Below are positions 18,565 to 28,227 of a stretch of 64,000 nt of DNA, in pieces (within the stretch, counting starts at the first letter, position 1; each line of letters begins with the position of its first letter). Source of the DNA: Eutrophomonas brisbanensis (lineage in GTDB: Bacteria > Pseudomonadota > Gammaproteobacteria > Burkholderiales > Eutrophovitaceae); NCBI GenBank assembly GCA_038141705.1, contig JAYQIQ010000001.1, positions 124,001 through 188,000 of the forward strand, written 5' to 3'. A program made the translations under genes and the position numbers. A model generated the notes under the pieces. It saw only the letters and a program-made list of their open reading frames with translations, did not search any database and had not been told where the DNA came from.

Positions 18565-21381
18565 CTATAAACCCAATGCGGCATTGAGTACTGCCTTCTG
18601 CCTCTCCATATGAAGCGCTGCATAACCAGTCGCCGGCGATGCAGATGATGCTCGTAGCGCATACGATAGTTTTTGACCTTTTTGTAGATGACGCTCAATG
18701 TAGTGCTGAATTCTGTGCCAAGCTCCTTGGTTGCCCGGCTCCTCCTGACACCAGACAATATCTTTCGCAGCCTTATATTGCTTTGTGATCGCCTCAAAAG
18801 CATCATGCGGAAACGGATAGAGTTGCTCAAGTCGCACAATCGCGATGTGGTTGAGATCGTGCTCATCGCGCATGGCTGCCAACTCGTAATAAACTTTTCC
18901 ACTACAGAAAACTACACGTTTGACCTTTGATGGAGCTGGGTTCTTTGGATCAGGGATGACAACTTGATACTCCCCACTACCCAAATCCTCAAGAGACGAG
19001 ATCGATTCTTTGTGACGTAACAAACTTTTCGGGCTAATAATCACGAGCGGCTTTCGATACGGTCGCACCATCTGCCGACGAATCAAATGGAACATTTGTG
19101 CTGGCGTAGAGGGAATACATATCTGCATGTTGTAGTCCGCACAGAGCTGCAAGTAGCGCTCGATCCTCGCAGAAGAGTGCTCGGGACCTTGCCCCTCGTG
19201 CCCATGCGGCAACATCATCACAAGCCCACAGAAGCGCCCCCACTTCACCTCACCGGAGGCAATGAACTGATCGATCACAACCTGAGCGCCATTCGCGAAA
19301 TCTCCGAACTGCGCCTCCCAAATTACCAACTCATTTGGCTCCGCCGTAGCATAGCCATACTCGAAACCTAAAACGGCCTCTTCAGAAAGTAGAGAGTCAA
19401 TAACAGTGAAGTCCGGCTGACCTTTGGCAATCTGCGTAAGTGGTATATGCACACCATCCGTCGCGTTCTGGCGTCTCTGATCGTGCAAAACGGCATGTCT
19501 ATGAAAGAAGGTGCCACGACCCGAGTCCTGTCCGGACAAACGAATTCCGTATCCTTCCTTGAGCAGTGATGCGTAAGCCAGATTCTCAGCCATACCCCAA
19601 TCAAGCGGCATTTTTCCCTGACCCATCACCCGTCTATCGCTGATAATTTTATCGACACGAGAGTGCAACACAAAACCCTCCGGCACATCGGTCAATTTCT
19701 GAGCAAGCTGCTTCAGGGATTTAATAGGCACACCTGTGTCCGCTTTAAAATTCCATGGAATATTTTTGAATGGCGACCAATCGATGGTGTACGGCGGTTT
19801 GAAGTTCGACAGAATCGTTTTGTTGGTATGAAATCCACCGTCAAGCGCAGCTCGGAATTCACTCACCATTTGATCTGCATCGGCGTTCGATATGACTTTT
19901 TGGGATACCAAGTTTTCGGCATAAATCTGTCGCGCCCCCGGATGCTGTTTGACCAGGCTATACATCCATGGCTGAGTCACCATCGGCTCATCCTGCTCGT
20001 TATGCCCCAAACGACGATAGCAAACGAGATCAATAACTACGTCTTTGGAAAACTCCATCCGATAATCAATTGCGATTTCCGTAACAAATGCAACTGCCTC
20101 AGGATCATCCCCATTCACATGAAAAACCGGAGCATCGATCATTTTCGCGATGTCCGTACAATATTGCGTAGACCGAACATCCCGTTCATCTGACGTGGTA
20201 AATCCGATCTGGTTGTTGATAATGATATGGACCGTTCCACCCGTTCCGTACCCGCGCGTTTGGGAAAGGTTCAGGGTTTCCATAACAACCCCCTGTCCTG
20301 CAAACGCCGCATCGCCGTGCAACAAGATTGGCAGAACTTCTTTTCCTAGAACATCCTTTCTGCGATGCTGGCGCGCACGAACCGACCCTTCCACAACTGG
20401 GTTGACGATCTCAAGATGCGACGGATTAAACGCCAGTGACACATGCATCGGGCCACCAGGCGTGTTGATATCAGACGAAAAACCTTGGTGGTACTTGACG
20501 TCGCCTGCAGGCAATTGCTCAACCGATTTTCCTTCGAACTCACTGAACAAATCTTTGGGCATTTTACCGAGCGTATTAACCAGCACATTCAGTCTTCCAC
20601 GGTGCGCCATACCGATCACCGCCTCCTCAATACCAGCGCTCCCTGCTCGTTGCAGCAAATGATCAAGCGAGACAATCACGCCCTCGCCACCTTCAAGGGA
20701 AAAACGTTTTTGCCCAACGTATTTAGTGTGTAAGTATTTCTCGAGCGTTTCGGCGGCCGTTAATCGTTCGAGTAAATGTTTCTTAAACTCAGCATCGTAG
20801 CTTGGCTTCGACCTTGGAGCTTCAAGTCGATTTTGAATCCAGCGCTTCTGCTGCACATCACTGATGTACATATATTCCGCCCCAATAGAACCGCAATAGG
20901 TTTCTTGAAGACTTTTAATGATTTCACGAAGAGATAACTGCTCGGGTCCTACGAGGGATCCAGTATTAAAACTTTTATCTAAGTCTGATGCATCAAATCC
21001 ATAGAACTCTGGAGCAAGCTCAGGAACCTCTGGCTTTTCCTTCCTCCCTAGAGGGTCGATCGTTGCACGCCGAAGACCCAAGAAACGATAGGCATTGATG
21101 AGCTGCAAAACGGAGACTTGTTTGCGCTCCGATGCAAGCGCCGCTGGGTCAGCAGTTGATCCAATCGAGGGAGCTGATTTAAAACCTACAAATGACTTTA
21201 GTATCGCCGAATGTGAGGTATCACGGACGGTAGAACCATTCGCATCCTGCATCCCATCAAAGCGTTGCCTCCACTCGTCAGAGACCGATTTGGGGTCATC
21301 CAAATAAGATTCATACAATTCTTCAATGAACGCAGCATTGGCCCCAAACAAATAAGAACTACCACCGAACTCTTTGAGCAT
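18565..21381 (-). CDS. sucA: 2-oxoglutarate dehydrogenase E1 component
   Basis: This 938-residue thiamine diphosphate enzyme is full length. The start region SYLFGANAAFIEELYESYL is typical of E1o and binds the E2 core. MAHRGRLNVL, HGDAAFAGQG and the ThDP-binding region with GDDPEAVAFV mark the active site. It decarboxylates 2-oxoglutarate and hands the succinyl group to SucB. It is 49 bases behind gltA and 31 bases before sucB. A single unbroken frame of 2.8 kb shows that not every long gene here is damaged. Confidence 0.97.
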   Translation of the reverse strand: MLKEFGGSSYLFGANAAFIEELYESYLDDPKSVSDEWRQRFDGMQDANGSTVRDTSHSAILKSFVGFKSAPSIGSTADPAALASERKQVSVLQLINAYRFLGLRRATIDPLGRKEKPEVPELAPEFYGFDASDLDKSFNTGSLVGPEQLSLREIIKSLQETYCGSIGAEYMYISDVQQKRWIQNRLEAPRSKPSYDAEFKKHLLERLTAAETLEKYLHTKYVGQKRFSLEGGEGVIVSLDHLLQRAGSAGIEEAVIGMAHRGRLNVLVNTLGKMPKDLFSEFEGKSVEQLPAGDVKYHQGFSSDINTPGGPMHVSLAFNPSHLEIVNPVVEGSVRARQHRRKDVLGKEVLPILLHGDAAFAGQGVVMETLNLSQTRGYGTGGTVHIIINNQIGFTTSDERDVRSTQYCTDIAKMIDAPVFHVNGDDPEAVAFVTEIAIDYRMEFSKDVVIDLVCYRRLGHNEQDEPMVTQPWMYSLVKQHPGARQIYAENLVSQKVISNADADQMVSEFRAALDGGFHTNKTILSNFKPPYTIDWSPFKNIPWNFKADTGVPIKSLKQLAQKLTDVPEGFVLHSRVDKIISDRRVMGQGKMPLDWGMAENLAYASLLKEGYGIRLSGQDSGRGTFFHRHAVLHDQRRQNATDGVHIPLTQIAKGQPDFTVIDSLLSEEAVLGFEYGYATAEPNELVIWEAQFGDFANGAQVVIDQFIASGEVKWGRFCGLVMMLPHGHEGQGPEHSSARIERYLQLCADYNMQICIPSTPAQMFHLIRRQMVRPYRKPLVIISPKSLLRHKESISSLEDLGSGEYQVVIPDPKNPAPSKVKRVVFCSGKVYYELAAMRDEHDLNHIAIVRLEQLYPFPHDAFEAITKQYKAAKDIVWCQEEPGNQGAWHRIQHYIERHLQKGQKLSYALRASSASPATGYAALHMERQKAVLNAALGL

Positions 21382-21430
21382 TATTGTTTACCCAGTTATC
21401 AAACGGTTGAACTAATTTTTAAAAAAACCA

Positions 21431-22732
21431 CTACCCTCTTTGCGCAATGCCAACCACATCTCTTTTTGCAGCGCCCGTGTAGAGCTGACGCGGTCTACCA
21501 ATTTTTTGCTCCGAGTCGGAAATCATCTCGTTCCACTGAGCGATCCACCCAACGGTTCGCGCCAGCGCGAAAATACAGGTAAACATATTGGTCGGAATTC
21601 CCATCGCACGTTGCACGATTCCCGAGTAGAAGTCCACGTTCGGATACAACTTTCGCTGCACAAAGTAATCATCTTCAAGTGCGATTTTTTCCAACTCCAT
21701 TGCCAGCTTAAAGAGGCGATCATTCTCGAGACCGAGCTCGCCAAGAACCTCGTGACATGTTTCACGCATGAGTTTTGCGCGGGGGTCATAATTTTTGTAA
21801 ACCCGGTGTCCAAAACCCATCAATCTAAAACCCGAATCTTTATCTTTTGCTTTTTTTATGTATTCACCAACTCTGGATACATCGCCAATTTCTTCCAACA
21901 TATCCAAACAGGCCTCATTCGCGCCACCGTGCGCTGGCCCCCACAAACATGCAATACCAGCAGCGATACAGGCAAATGGATTCGCCCCAGAGGAACCCGC
22001 CAGCCTTACGGTTGAAGTCGAAGCATTTTGCTCATGGTCTGCATGCAAAATAAAGATACGATCTAGCGCGCGCGACAATGTGTTGTTGACTTTGTACTCT
22101 TCAGAGGGCACTGAGAAAAGCATTCTCATAAAATTACCAGCATAAGTCAGGCTGTTGTCAGGGTAAGCAAACGGCTGACCGACTGAATACTTATAGGCCA
22201 TCGCTGCCAATGTTGGGAGTTTTGCAATTAGCCTTACCGCAGAAACTTCTCTGTGAGAAGGATTATCTAAGTCAAGAGAGTCATGGTAGAACGCGGAGAG
22301 TGCTCCGACTGTACCAACCAAGATCGCCATTGGGTGCGCATCCCTTCGAAAACCTCTGAAAAAATTATTAATTTGATCGTGCACCATTGTGTGATGCATG
22401 ATCTTGTAATCAAAATCTTCTTTTTGCGCCTGACTAGGTAACTCGCCGTTTAGCAGCAAGTAGCAAACCTCAAGGTAATCACATCGCTCCGCTAACTGCT
22501 CAATCGGATAACCTCGGTAGAGTAAAACGCCCTCATCACCGTCAATGTAAGTTATCCCTGACCGACAACTCGCAGTAGAGAGAAATCCAGGGTCAAACGT
22601 AACTTTTCCAGTCTTCCCTAATAATGCACGGATATCAACCGCATCGGGGCCCACGGTTCCCTTGAGCACTGGGAACTCACACGCGGCGGTCCCATCAGCA
22701 AATGTCAGCGTTGAATTATTTTTGTCAGACAT
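21431..22732 (-). CDS. gltA: Citrate synthase (type II)
   Basis: This 433-residue enzyme joins acetyl-CoA and oxaloacetate. Catalytic residues lie in LHADHEQNASTSTVR, GFGHRVYKNYDPRA and YPNVDFYSG. The length and N-terminal domain match the hexameric, NADH-sensitive type II enzyme of proteobacteria. It differs from the shorter methylcitrate synthase (prpC) at 30110. It is between sdhE and sucA in one gene run with short gaps, so it is likely read in the sdh-sucAB transcript. Confidence 0.97.
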   Translation of the reverse strand: MSDKNNSTLTFADGTAACEFPVLKGTVGPDAVDIRALLGKTGKVTFDPGFLSTASCRSGITYIDGDEGVLLYRGYPIEQLAERCDYLEVCYLLLNGELPSQAQKEDFDYKIMHHTMVHDQINNFFRGFRRDAHPMAILVGTVGALSAFYHDSLDLDNPSHREVSAVRLIAKLPTLAAMAYKYSVGQPFAYPDNSLTYAGNFMRMLFSVPSEEYKVNNTLSRALDRIFILHADHEQNASTSTVRLAGSSGANPFACIAAGIACLWGPAHGGANEACLDMLEEIGDVSRVGEYIKKAKDKDSGFRLMGFGHRVYKNYDPRAKLMRETCHEVLGELGLENDRLFKLAMELEKIALEDDYFVQRKLYPNVDFYSGIVQRAMGIPTNMFTCIFALARTVGWIAQWNEMISDSEQKIGRPRQLYTGAAKRDVVGIAQRG

Positions 22733-22781
22733 AACTTCCCCTTTTTATTCGGCTGGCGACTCGTAAGTGTGTTGCCAGTGT

Positions 22782-23024
22782 TCATACTCTTAACCAATCA
22801 ACAATCTTCCCCAATGCGGGATCACTAATCTCAGCTCGCCCCATCGCGAGGTCTAAGATATCGTTGTCTGGTAACAAGAGTAGTTTTTCAAAACTATCCA
22901 ATTCCTCTTCAGTTAATAACGGCAACCGATTTTCTACAAATTTTTCTAATACCAAATCCAATTCCAGCAATCCTCTCCGACAACTCCACTTCAAACGACT
23001 GGCGCGCTTCGGATCCGCAGTCAA
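22782..23024 (-). CDS. sdhE: FAD assembly factor SdhE
   Basis: This 80-residue protein has the SdhE/YgfY signature RRGLLELDLVL near residue 16, the RGxxE motif needed for flavinylation. The small helical protein promotes covalent FAD attachment to SdhA. It is two bases behind sdhB, so translation is probably coupled. Placement between sdhB and gltA is the usual one in Burkholderiales. Confidence 0.94.
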   Translation of the reverse strand: MTADPKRASRLKWSCRRGLLELDLVLEKFVENRLPLLTEEELDSFEKLLLLPDNDILDLAMGRAEISDPALGKIVDWLRV

Positions 23025-23026
23025 AC

Positions 23027-23722
23027 CTACACCATCCTCTTCACTAGCATGTCTTTAATTTTGCCGATGGCCTTCGTGGGATTAAGCCCCTTAGGGCATA
23101 CGTCTACGCAATTCATAATCGAGTGACACCTAAACAATCGGTATGGGTCTTCGAGGTTATCCAATCGCTCGCTAGTCGCCTGATCTCGACTATCAGCGAG
23201 GAAGCGATATGCCTGGAGAAGACCTGCTGGCCCTACAAACTTATCGGGGTTCCACCAAAACGACGGACATGACGTGGAACAACACGCACACAAAATACAC
23301 TCGTACAACCCATCGAGCTCAGCGCGCTCCTCTGGAGACTGCTTGCGTTCTTTATCAGGGGGCGGTGTGTCATTTACCAAGAACGGCTTAACCGAGTGGT
23401 ACTGCTTGAAGAACTGCGACATATCGACAACCAGATCACGAATAACTGGCATGCCAGGTAAGGGGCGAATTTCAACAGGCGTTTTCAAATCCGATAGCTT
23501 TGTGATGCAAGCAAGACCATTTTTTCCATTGATGTTCATTGCATCCGAACTACATACTCCTTCGCGACAAGACCTACGAAGACTTAACGTATCGTCCATC
23601 GCCTTAATTCGAATTAATGCATCGAGCAACATACGATCCGTTGATTGCAACTCAACGTCATACTCCTGCATGTACGGTTTTGCGTCTTTGTCTGGATCGT
23701 ATCGATATATCTTGAATAACAT
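23027..23722 (-). CDS. sdhB: Succinate dehydrogenase iron-sulfur subunit
   Basis: This 231-residue protein has the 2Fe-2S ligands in SCREGVCSSDAMNINGKNGLAC (seen as CREGVCSSDAM and GLAC), and the 4Fe-4S and 3Fe-4S ligands in CILCACCSTSCPS and CHSIMNCVDVCPKGLNP. It passes electrons from SdhA to ubiquinone at the membrane subunits. It follows sdhA by 35 bases and precedes sdhE. Normal length, intact. Confidence 0.97.
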   Translation of the reverse strand: MLFKIYRYDPDKDAKPYMQEYDVELQSTDRMLLDALIRIKAMDDTLSLRRSCREGVCSSDAMNINGKNGLACITKLSDLKTPVEIRPLPGMPVIRDLVVDMSQFFKQYHSVKPFLVNDTPPPDKERKQSPEERAELDGLYECILCACCSTSCPSFWWNPDKFVGPAGLLQAYRFLADSRDQATSERLDNLEDPYRLFRCHSIMNCVDVCPKGLNPTKAIGKIKDMLVKRMV

Positions 23723-23757
23723 GTTTCGCCTCTGTATTCGCCTACGGGTTCGTGTAA

Positions 23758-25524
23758 TTAGTACGTTCTGACTTTTGGAGCTATGGTCTCAACGGTAAGC
23801 GGCTCCATGTGGACTGCTTTGTAATCCAACTTTGAGCCCTCTTTAAACCACAGCGAGTGCTTCAACCAATTCACATCATCGCGCTCGGCAAAGTCAGCTC
23901 GATCGTGAGCGCCACGACTTTCTTTTCTGGCCTCTGCAGACACCAGTGAGGCCACAGCAACTTCGATTAGATTGTCGAGCTCCAAGGCCTCCACACGCGC
24001 GGTGTTAAACACTTTGCTCTTATCTTTAATCTCGGTGCGAGCGACACGTTGCTCGACTTCCTTGATTTCTCGAACGCCTGACTCTAAAAGGTCAGGGAAT
24101 CGGAATACGCCACACGTTCTCTGCATCGTATCTCGAAGCGCTGCTCCCACTTCCGAAACCGACTCTCCGCCGGTTTGATTATTTAGACGATCAAGTCGTG
24201 CTCTTGTGAGTTCCCCAGCATCGGAAGGAAGCTCCTTATGGGACTTGTTCTCTTTTAAAAACTCAATAGTCGAATTGCCTGCAGATTTACCAAACACCAA
24301 CAAATCTGTCAGTGAATTGGTGCCAAGACGGTTCGCTCCATGAACCGAGGCACAAGCGCACTCACCGGCAGCATACAAACCCGGAACAACCGCTTCCATA
24401 TCAGAACCTCGTGGCGCGACGACCTCGCCCCGGTAGTTCGTGGGAATTCCACCCATCATGTAATGACAGGTTGGTACCACTGGAATTGGATCTCTCGCGG
24501 GATCGACATTCGCGAATTTTTTTGCAATCTCTCGAATGCCAGGTAATTTGCTGTCGATTAACTGCTCACCCAAGTGATCCAACTTCAATAACACGTGGTC
24601 TGCACCCTCTCCACAACCACGCCCTTCTTTTATTTCTGTAGCCATAGCTCGAGCGACGACATCTCGAGATGCAAGATCCTTCGCGTTTGGAGCGTAGCGC
24701 TCCATAAACCGCTCGCCATCTTTATTCAATAAGTATCCGCCCTCACCGCGCACGCCTTCAGTAATCAGTACGCCGGCGCCCGAAACACCCGTTGGATGGA
24801 ATTGCCAAAATTCCATATCTTCCAGAGGGATTCCTGCTCGAGAAACAATTCCTAGACCATCCCCAGTGTTAATGAATGCGTTGGTGCTGGATGCATACAC
24901 TCGCCCAGCTCCACCGGTTGCAAACAATACGGCTTTCGCGTGAAAGATAAAAACGTCACCGGATTCCATCTCCATTGCAGTGACACCGACAACCTGACCA
25001 GAATCATCTCGAATGAGATCAAGCGCCATCCACTCGACAAAAAAGTTCGCGTTTGCGCGAACGTTACGCTGGTATAGCGTATGGAGCATTGCATGCCCGG
25101 TTCGATCGGCCGCGCAACAAGAGCGCTGGACCGCAGGCCCTGCTCCAAAATTTTGCATATGCCCGCCAAACGGTCTTTGGTAAACCGTTCCGTCCTCGTT
25201 TCGATCAAATGGCATTCCAAAGTGCTCAAGCTCCAAAATACTCTTTGGAGCCTCTCGACACATGAACTCAATCGCGTCTTGGTCTCCCAACCAGTCAGAA
25301 CCTTTTACGGTGTCGTACATGTGCCAATGCCAGCTGTCCTCACCCATATTACCGAGCGCGGCACCGACTCCACCTTGGGCCGCTACCGTGTGCGAGCGCG
25401 TTGGAAAAACTTTCGATAGCACCGCAACGTTATAGCCGGCCTCGGCCAACTGAAGCGACGCTCTTAGGCCTGAGCCGCCCGCACCAACAATCACTGCATC
25501 AAATTTTCTAACCGGAAAAGACAT
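23758..25524 (-). CDS. sdhA: Succinate dehydrogenase flavoprotein subunit
   Basis: This 588-residue protein has the N-terminal FAD motif GAGGSGLRA, the covalent FAD histidine in SHTVAAQGG, and catalytic segments HPTGVSGAG and HGANRLGTNSLTDL. It oxidises succinate to fumarate. The stop and start codons of sdhD and sdhA adjoin (25525/25524). Maturation depends on SdhE in the same gene run. Intact. Confidence 0.97.
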   Translation of the reverse strand: MSFPVRKFDAVIVGAGGSGLRASLQLAEAGYNVAVLSKVFPTRSHTVAAQGGVGAALGNMGEDSWHWHMYDTVKGSDWLGDQDAIEFMCREAPKSILELEHFGMPFDRNEDGTVYQRPFGGHMQNFGAGPAVQRSCCAADRTGHAMLHTLYQRNVRANANFFVEWMALDLIRDDSGQVVGVTAMEMESGDVFIFHAKAVLFATGGAGRVYASSTNAFINTGDGLGIVSRAGIPLEDMEFWQFHPTGVSGAGVLITEGVRGEGGYLLNKDGERFMERYAPNAKDLASRDVVARAMATEIKEGRGCGEGADHVLLKLDHLGEQLIDSKLPGIREIAKKFANVDPARDPIPVVPTCHYMMGGIPTNYRGEVVAPRGSDMEAVVPGLYAAGECACASVHGANRLGTNSLTDLLVFGKSAGNSTIEFLKENKSHKELPSDAGELTRARLDRLNNQTGGESVSEVGAALRDTMQRTCGVFRFPDLLESGVREIKEVEQRVARTEIKDKSKVFNTARVEALELDNLIEVAVASLVSAEARKESRGAHDRADFAERDDVNWLKHSLWFKEGSKLDYKAVHMEPLTVETIAPKVRTY

Positions 25525-25872
25525 TTAAAAACCCCACAAGATCTGAATCGCCCAGAGGCTATATGCTGCGAGCAACAAAATGGTTACAACCTGAAGTCCT
25601 AAACGAAGTGCCGTGCATTTCACGTAGTCCATGTAAATGTCACGAACACCGATCCACGCATGCCAAAAGAGACTTAAGAAAAACAATAAAGTTGCGATTC
25701 GCATCCAACTTGGTTCGAATATCGCAACCCAACCAATGTAATCGGATGGACAGATCACCCAAGCGCGTATCACAAAGAAAATAGAAAAAACTGCCATCAC
25801 GACAGCCGTCACGCGCTGAACCAACCAGTCCTTTAGACCATAGTGCGCACCTGTAATTGTTCTTCTTACCAT
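25525..25872 (-). CDS. sdhD: Succinate dehydrogenase membrane anchor subunit SdhD
   Basis: This 115-residue protein has three hydrophobic segments. GLKDWLVQRVTAVVM near the start and HAWIGVRDIYMDYV in the middle fit the heme b and quinone-binding region of SdhD. It overlaps the end of sdhC by seven bases, so the two are translationally coupled. The family is weakly conserved, but context makes the call firm. Confidence 0.94.
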   Translation of the reverse strand: MVRRTITGAHYGLKDWLVQRVTAVVMAVFSIFFVIRAWVICPSDYIGWVAIFEPSWMRIATLLFFLSLFWHAWIGVRDIYMDYVKCTALRLGLQVVTILLLAAYSLWAIQILWGF

Positions 25873-26243
25873 AGGGCGACTCCTACCAATATCGTCAGAG
25901 CAAGACTGACAACCAATACGGCTGCACTACTCTTTCTGGCAGCGCTAAGTTCGGTACCAACATGCAAATCGAGCAACAGAAAACGTATGCCAGCACAGAA
26001 ATGATGCAGGAACGCCCAAGCGATCCCCAACACGAACAGTTTCCCAATCGTGCCAGTGAGGCACTCTTTGGCTTGCTCAAAACTCTCCGGTGAATCCAAG
26101 CTCATGCAAAGCAAGCCAAGAAGCACCCAAGCCATAATAAAGAGCCCGAATCCGCTGACTCGATGCAAAATTGACACGATCCCCGGAATGGGTAGCCGGA
26201 TTTGCATCAGGTTTAAATGTTTTGGTCTATTCGTATTTGCCAT
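25866..26243 (-). CDS. sdhC: Succinate dehydrogenase cytochrome b556 subunit SdhC
   Basis: This 125-residue protein has three membrane segments. The SdhC signature IPGIVSILHRVSG is near residue 20, and the heme-ligand region HHFCAGIRFLLLDLHVG follows. It forms the quinone site with SdhD. It is the first structural gene of the sdh cluster, 32 bases behind the GntR regulator on the same strand. Confidence 0.95.
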   Translation of the reverse strand: MANTNRPKHLNLMQIRLPIPGIVSILHRVSGFGLFIMAWVLLGLLCMSLDSPESFEQAKECLTGTIGKLFVLGIAWAFLHHFCAGIRFLLLDLHVGTELSAARKSSAAVLVVSLALTILVGVALW

Positions 26244-26275
26244 ACCGTTTATATCTCTTTGGAAATAAGGTTGAT

Positions 26276-27013
26276 CTAAACAATTCGATTTCTATAGTGA
26301 TGATTCGAGGTGTTACAAAAACCACGGCGGAGCTCAACTGGCTTATCACCATACGTAAATGCGATTCGATCCACCCGCAGTAGCGGAGTCGACTCCGGTA
26401 GTTTTAGACGCTTCGTGATTTCCCCGTCTGCGGTAACCGCCTTTAAACTCTCTTCGACATTGAGTATCCGAATACCGAACTCGGACTCGTACATACTGTA
26501 GAGCATACAGTTGTGATCTAGCACCAGCTGCTCTTCGACCGTTTCGAAAGAGTCTCCAGGGAGTCGGATCTCCTCGTAGAGCGTCTCTTTACCCTCTACC
26601 GATAACAGACGACGAATCAACCAACCACTCGCCCCCGGAGAAACGAGTAACTTCGCAGCAGAAATCTCATCGAGTTTAATGCGCCACAAATCAATTAGTG
26701 TTGCCTCCACCGACTGCACGACGCTGTCGTCTGGTGCGATTCTCAGAAACGGAAAATTGGTGGACTCTTGCGAGTGGGATGCTACAAACGTGCCTTTACC
26801 TTGGTGCCGAACTAGTACCTTTTGGCTCGCAAGTTCAGAAATTGCTTTTCTAACGGTCCCCTGACTGACGCTGTACCGACTAGCCAGCTCGAATTCGCTA
26901 GGAATCGGCTCTCCAGGTGCCCATTCGCCAGAGACCAATGACTCAGTGATCAGCCTCTTGATCTGCTGATACAGCGGAACGTATCCCGTTGAGTTTGCGC
27001 CTAATGCGTCCAT
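26276..27013 (-). CDS. GntR-family (HutC/UTRA) transcriptional regulator of the TCA gene cluster
   Basis: This 245-residue protein has an N-terminal winged helix-turn-helix (PSEFELASRYSVSQGTVRKA, about residues 39-58) and a C-terminal UTRA ligand-binding domain with LYEEIRLPGD. It is the first gene of the minus-strand run and is divergent from mdh. The shared intergenic region holds strong palindromes, so it most likely controls both arms and itself. The ligand is unknown; a TCA or propionate-pathway acid would fit the context. Burkholderiales often have a GntR gene in this place. Confidence 0.92.
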   Translation of the reverse strand: MDALGANSTGYVPLYQQIKRLITESLVSGEWAPGEPIPSEFELASRYSVSQGTVRKAISELASQKVLVRHQGKGTFVASHSQESTNFPFLRIAPDDSVVQSVEATLIDLWRIKLDEISAAKLLVSPGASGWLIRRLLSVEGKETLYEEIRLPGDSFETVEEQLVLDHNCMLYSMYESEFGIRILNVEESLKAVTADGEITKRLKLPESTPLLRVDRIAFTYGDKPVELRRGFCNTSNHHYRNRIV

Positions 27014-27050
27014 AGTGCCCCAATTCTAAGACCATAATGATCTCAAGTCT

Positions 27051-27086
27051 AGATATAAAAGATAGTTCTTATATCTTATATAAGAA
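27051..27086. promoter_or_regulatory. Overlapping palindromes, candidate GntR operators
   Basis: Two inverted repeats overlap. A perfect one has 9-bp arms, TTCTTATAT (27066-27074) and ATATAAGAA (27078-27086), with a three-base centre. A second pairs AGATATAA (27051-27058) with TTATATCT (27069-27076). They lie between the divergent gntR and mdh genes and end four bases before the predicted mdh -35 box. A third, wider pair TCAAGTC (27043-27049) / GACTTGA (27092-27098) brackets them. Binding by the GntR protein is inferred. Confidence 0.65.
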
Positions 27087-27089
27087 TTA

Positions 27090-27119
27090 TTGACTTGAAC
27101 ACAATTTACAAATTAAAAT
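27090..27119 (+). promoter_or_regulatory. Predicted sigma70 promoter of the mdh-prp arm
   Basis: TTGACT (27090-27095) and TAAAAT (27114-27119) are spaced by 18 bases. The start would leave a leader of about 100 bases before the mdh ATG at 27227. The -35 box abuts the palindrome cluster, so a bound regulator could block or contact RNA polymerase. Confidence 0.55.
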
Positions 27120-27226
27120 AGGCTGGATACAGGGAATATCTGCCAAAAAAACGACATTTCAGGCAAAATACGCGTCATTTTTAACCGGATCTCCACCTAA
27201 CAAAACTTCACCAGAGGGAAAAATCG

Positions 27227-28207
27227 ATGAAAAAACCTATCCGAGTAGCGGTAACAGGAGCCGCAGGCCAAATTGGCTACAGTCTACTATTTAGAATTGC
27301 ATCAGGAGAGATGCTCGGAAAAGACCAACCGGTAATCCTTCAGTTATTAGAAATAACCCCTGCCCTCAACGCACTGAAGGGTGTCGTGATGGAACTAGAT
27401 GACTGCGCATTCCCACTCCTCGCAGGTGTGGTTCAAAGTGACGACCCAAAGGTTGCATTTAAAGATGTCGATATTGCGTTACTCGTGGGCGCACGTCCAA
27501 GATCAAAGGGCATGGAGCGAAAAGATCTCTTGGAAGCGAATGGTGCGATTTTCACGACCCAAGGAAAAGCGCTTAACGAGGTTGCGAGCCGCGACGTCAA
27601 AGTATTGGTCGTTGGAAATCCAGCCAATACGAACGCCTACATCGCAATGAAGAGTGCGCCAGATCTGCCGGCCAAAAACTTCACCGCCATGCTACGTCTT
27701 GACCACAACCGAGCGCTCTCACAGCTAGCGGCTAAAACTGGAAAACCCGTGGATTCGATCGAAAAGCTCGTGGTTTGGGGAAACCACTCTCCTACCATGT
27801 ACCCCGACTATCGATTTGCCTCGATCAGTGGCAGCCCTGCCTCAGAGGTCGTAAATGATCAGGATTGGTATGAGAACACCTTTATCTCAACCGTAGGAAA
27901 ACGAGGTGCCGCGATCATCGAAGCACGAGGCTTATCATCAGCTGCTTCCGCAGCTGGAGCCGCGATCGATCACGTCAGAGACTGGGTTCTTGGAACCAAC
28001 GGGAAATGGACCACGATGGGTGTTCCATCAGATGGGTCATACGGCATTCCTGAAGGCGTCATTTACGGTGTCCCAACGACCTGTGAGAATGGCGAGTACA
28101 CCGTTATTAAAGACCTAGAGATTGACACATTCAGTCGGTCGAAGATGGACGCCACACTCGCTGAGCTCGAAGAGGAACGTGCCGCAATCGCACACCTCAT
28201 TGGCTAA
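27227..28207 (+). CDS. mdh: Malate dehydrogenase (NAD)
   Basis: This 326-residue enzyme has the NAD motif GAAGQIG (about 11-17), substrate residues in ARPRSKGMERKDLL, GNPANTNAYIA, and the catalytic His in WGNHSPTMYPD. It belongs to the cytosolic-type MDH group common in betaproteobacteria. It oxidises malate to oxaloacetate, supplying both gltA and prpC. GAGGGA precedes the ATG. First gene of the plus-strand arm, divergent from gntR. Confidence 0.96.
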   Translation: MKKPIRVAVTGAAGQIGYSLLFRIASGEMLGKDQPVILQLLEITPALNALKGVVMELDDCAFPLLAGVVQSDDPKVAFKDVDIALLVGARPRSKGMERKDLLEANGAIFTTQGKALNEVASRDVKVLVVGNPANTNAYIAMKSAPDLPAKNFTAMLRLDHNRALSQLAAKTGKPVDSIEKLVVWGNHSPTMYPDYRFASISGSPASEVVNDQDWYENTFISTVGKRGAAIIEARGLSSAASAAGAAIDHVRDWVLGTNGKWTTMGVPSDGSYGIPEGVIYGVPTTCENGEYTVIKDLEIDTFSRSKMDATLAELEEERAAIAHLIG

Positions 28208-28227
28208 AACGAAATAGGACACGCACT

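Noticed and set aside
19663..20662. Open frames of 170-176 codons on the plus strand within sucA
   Set aside because: They lie opposite a clear full-length sucA and have no recognisable domain.
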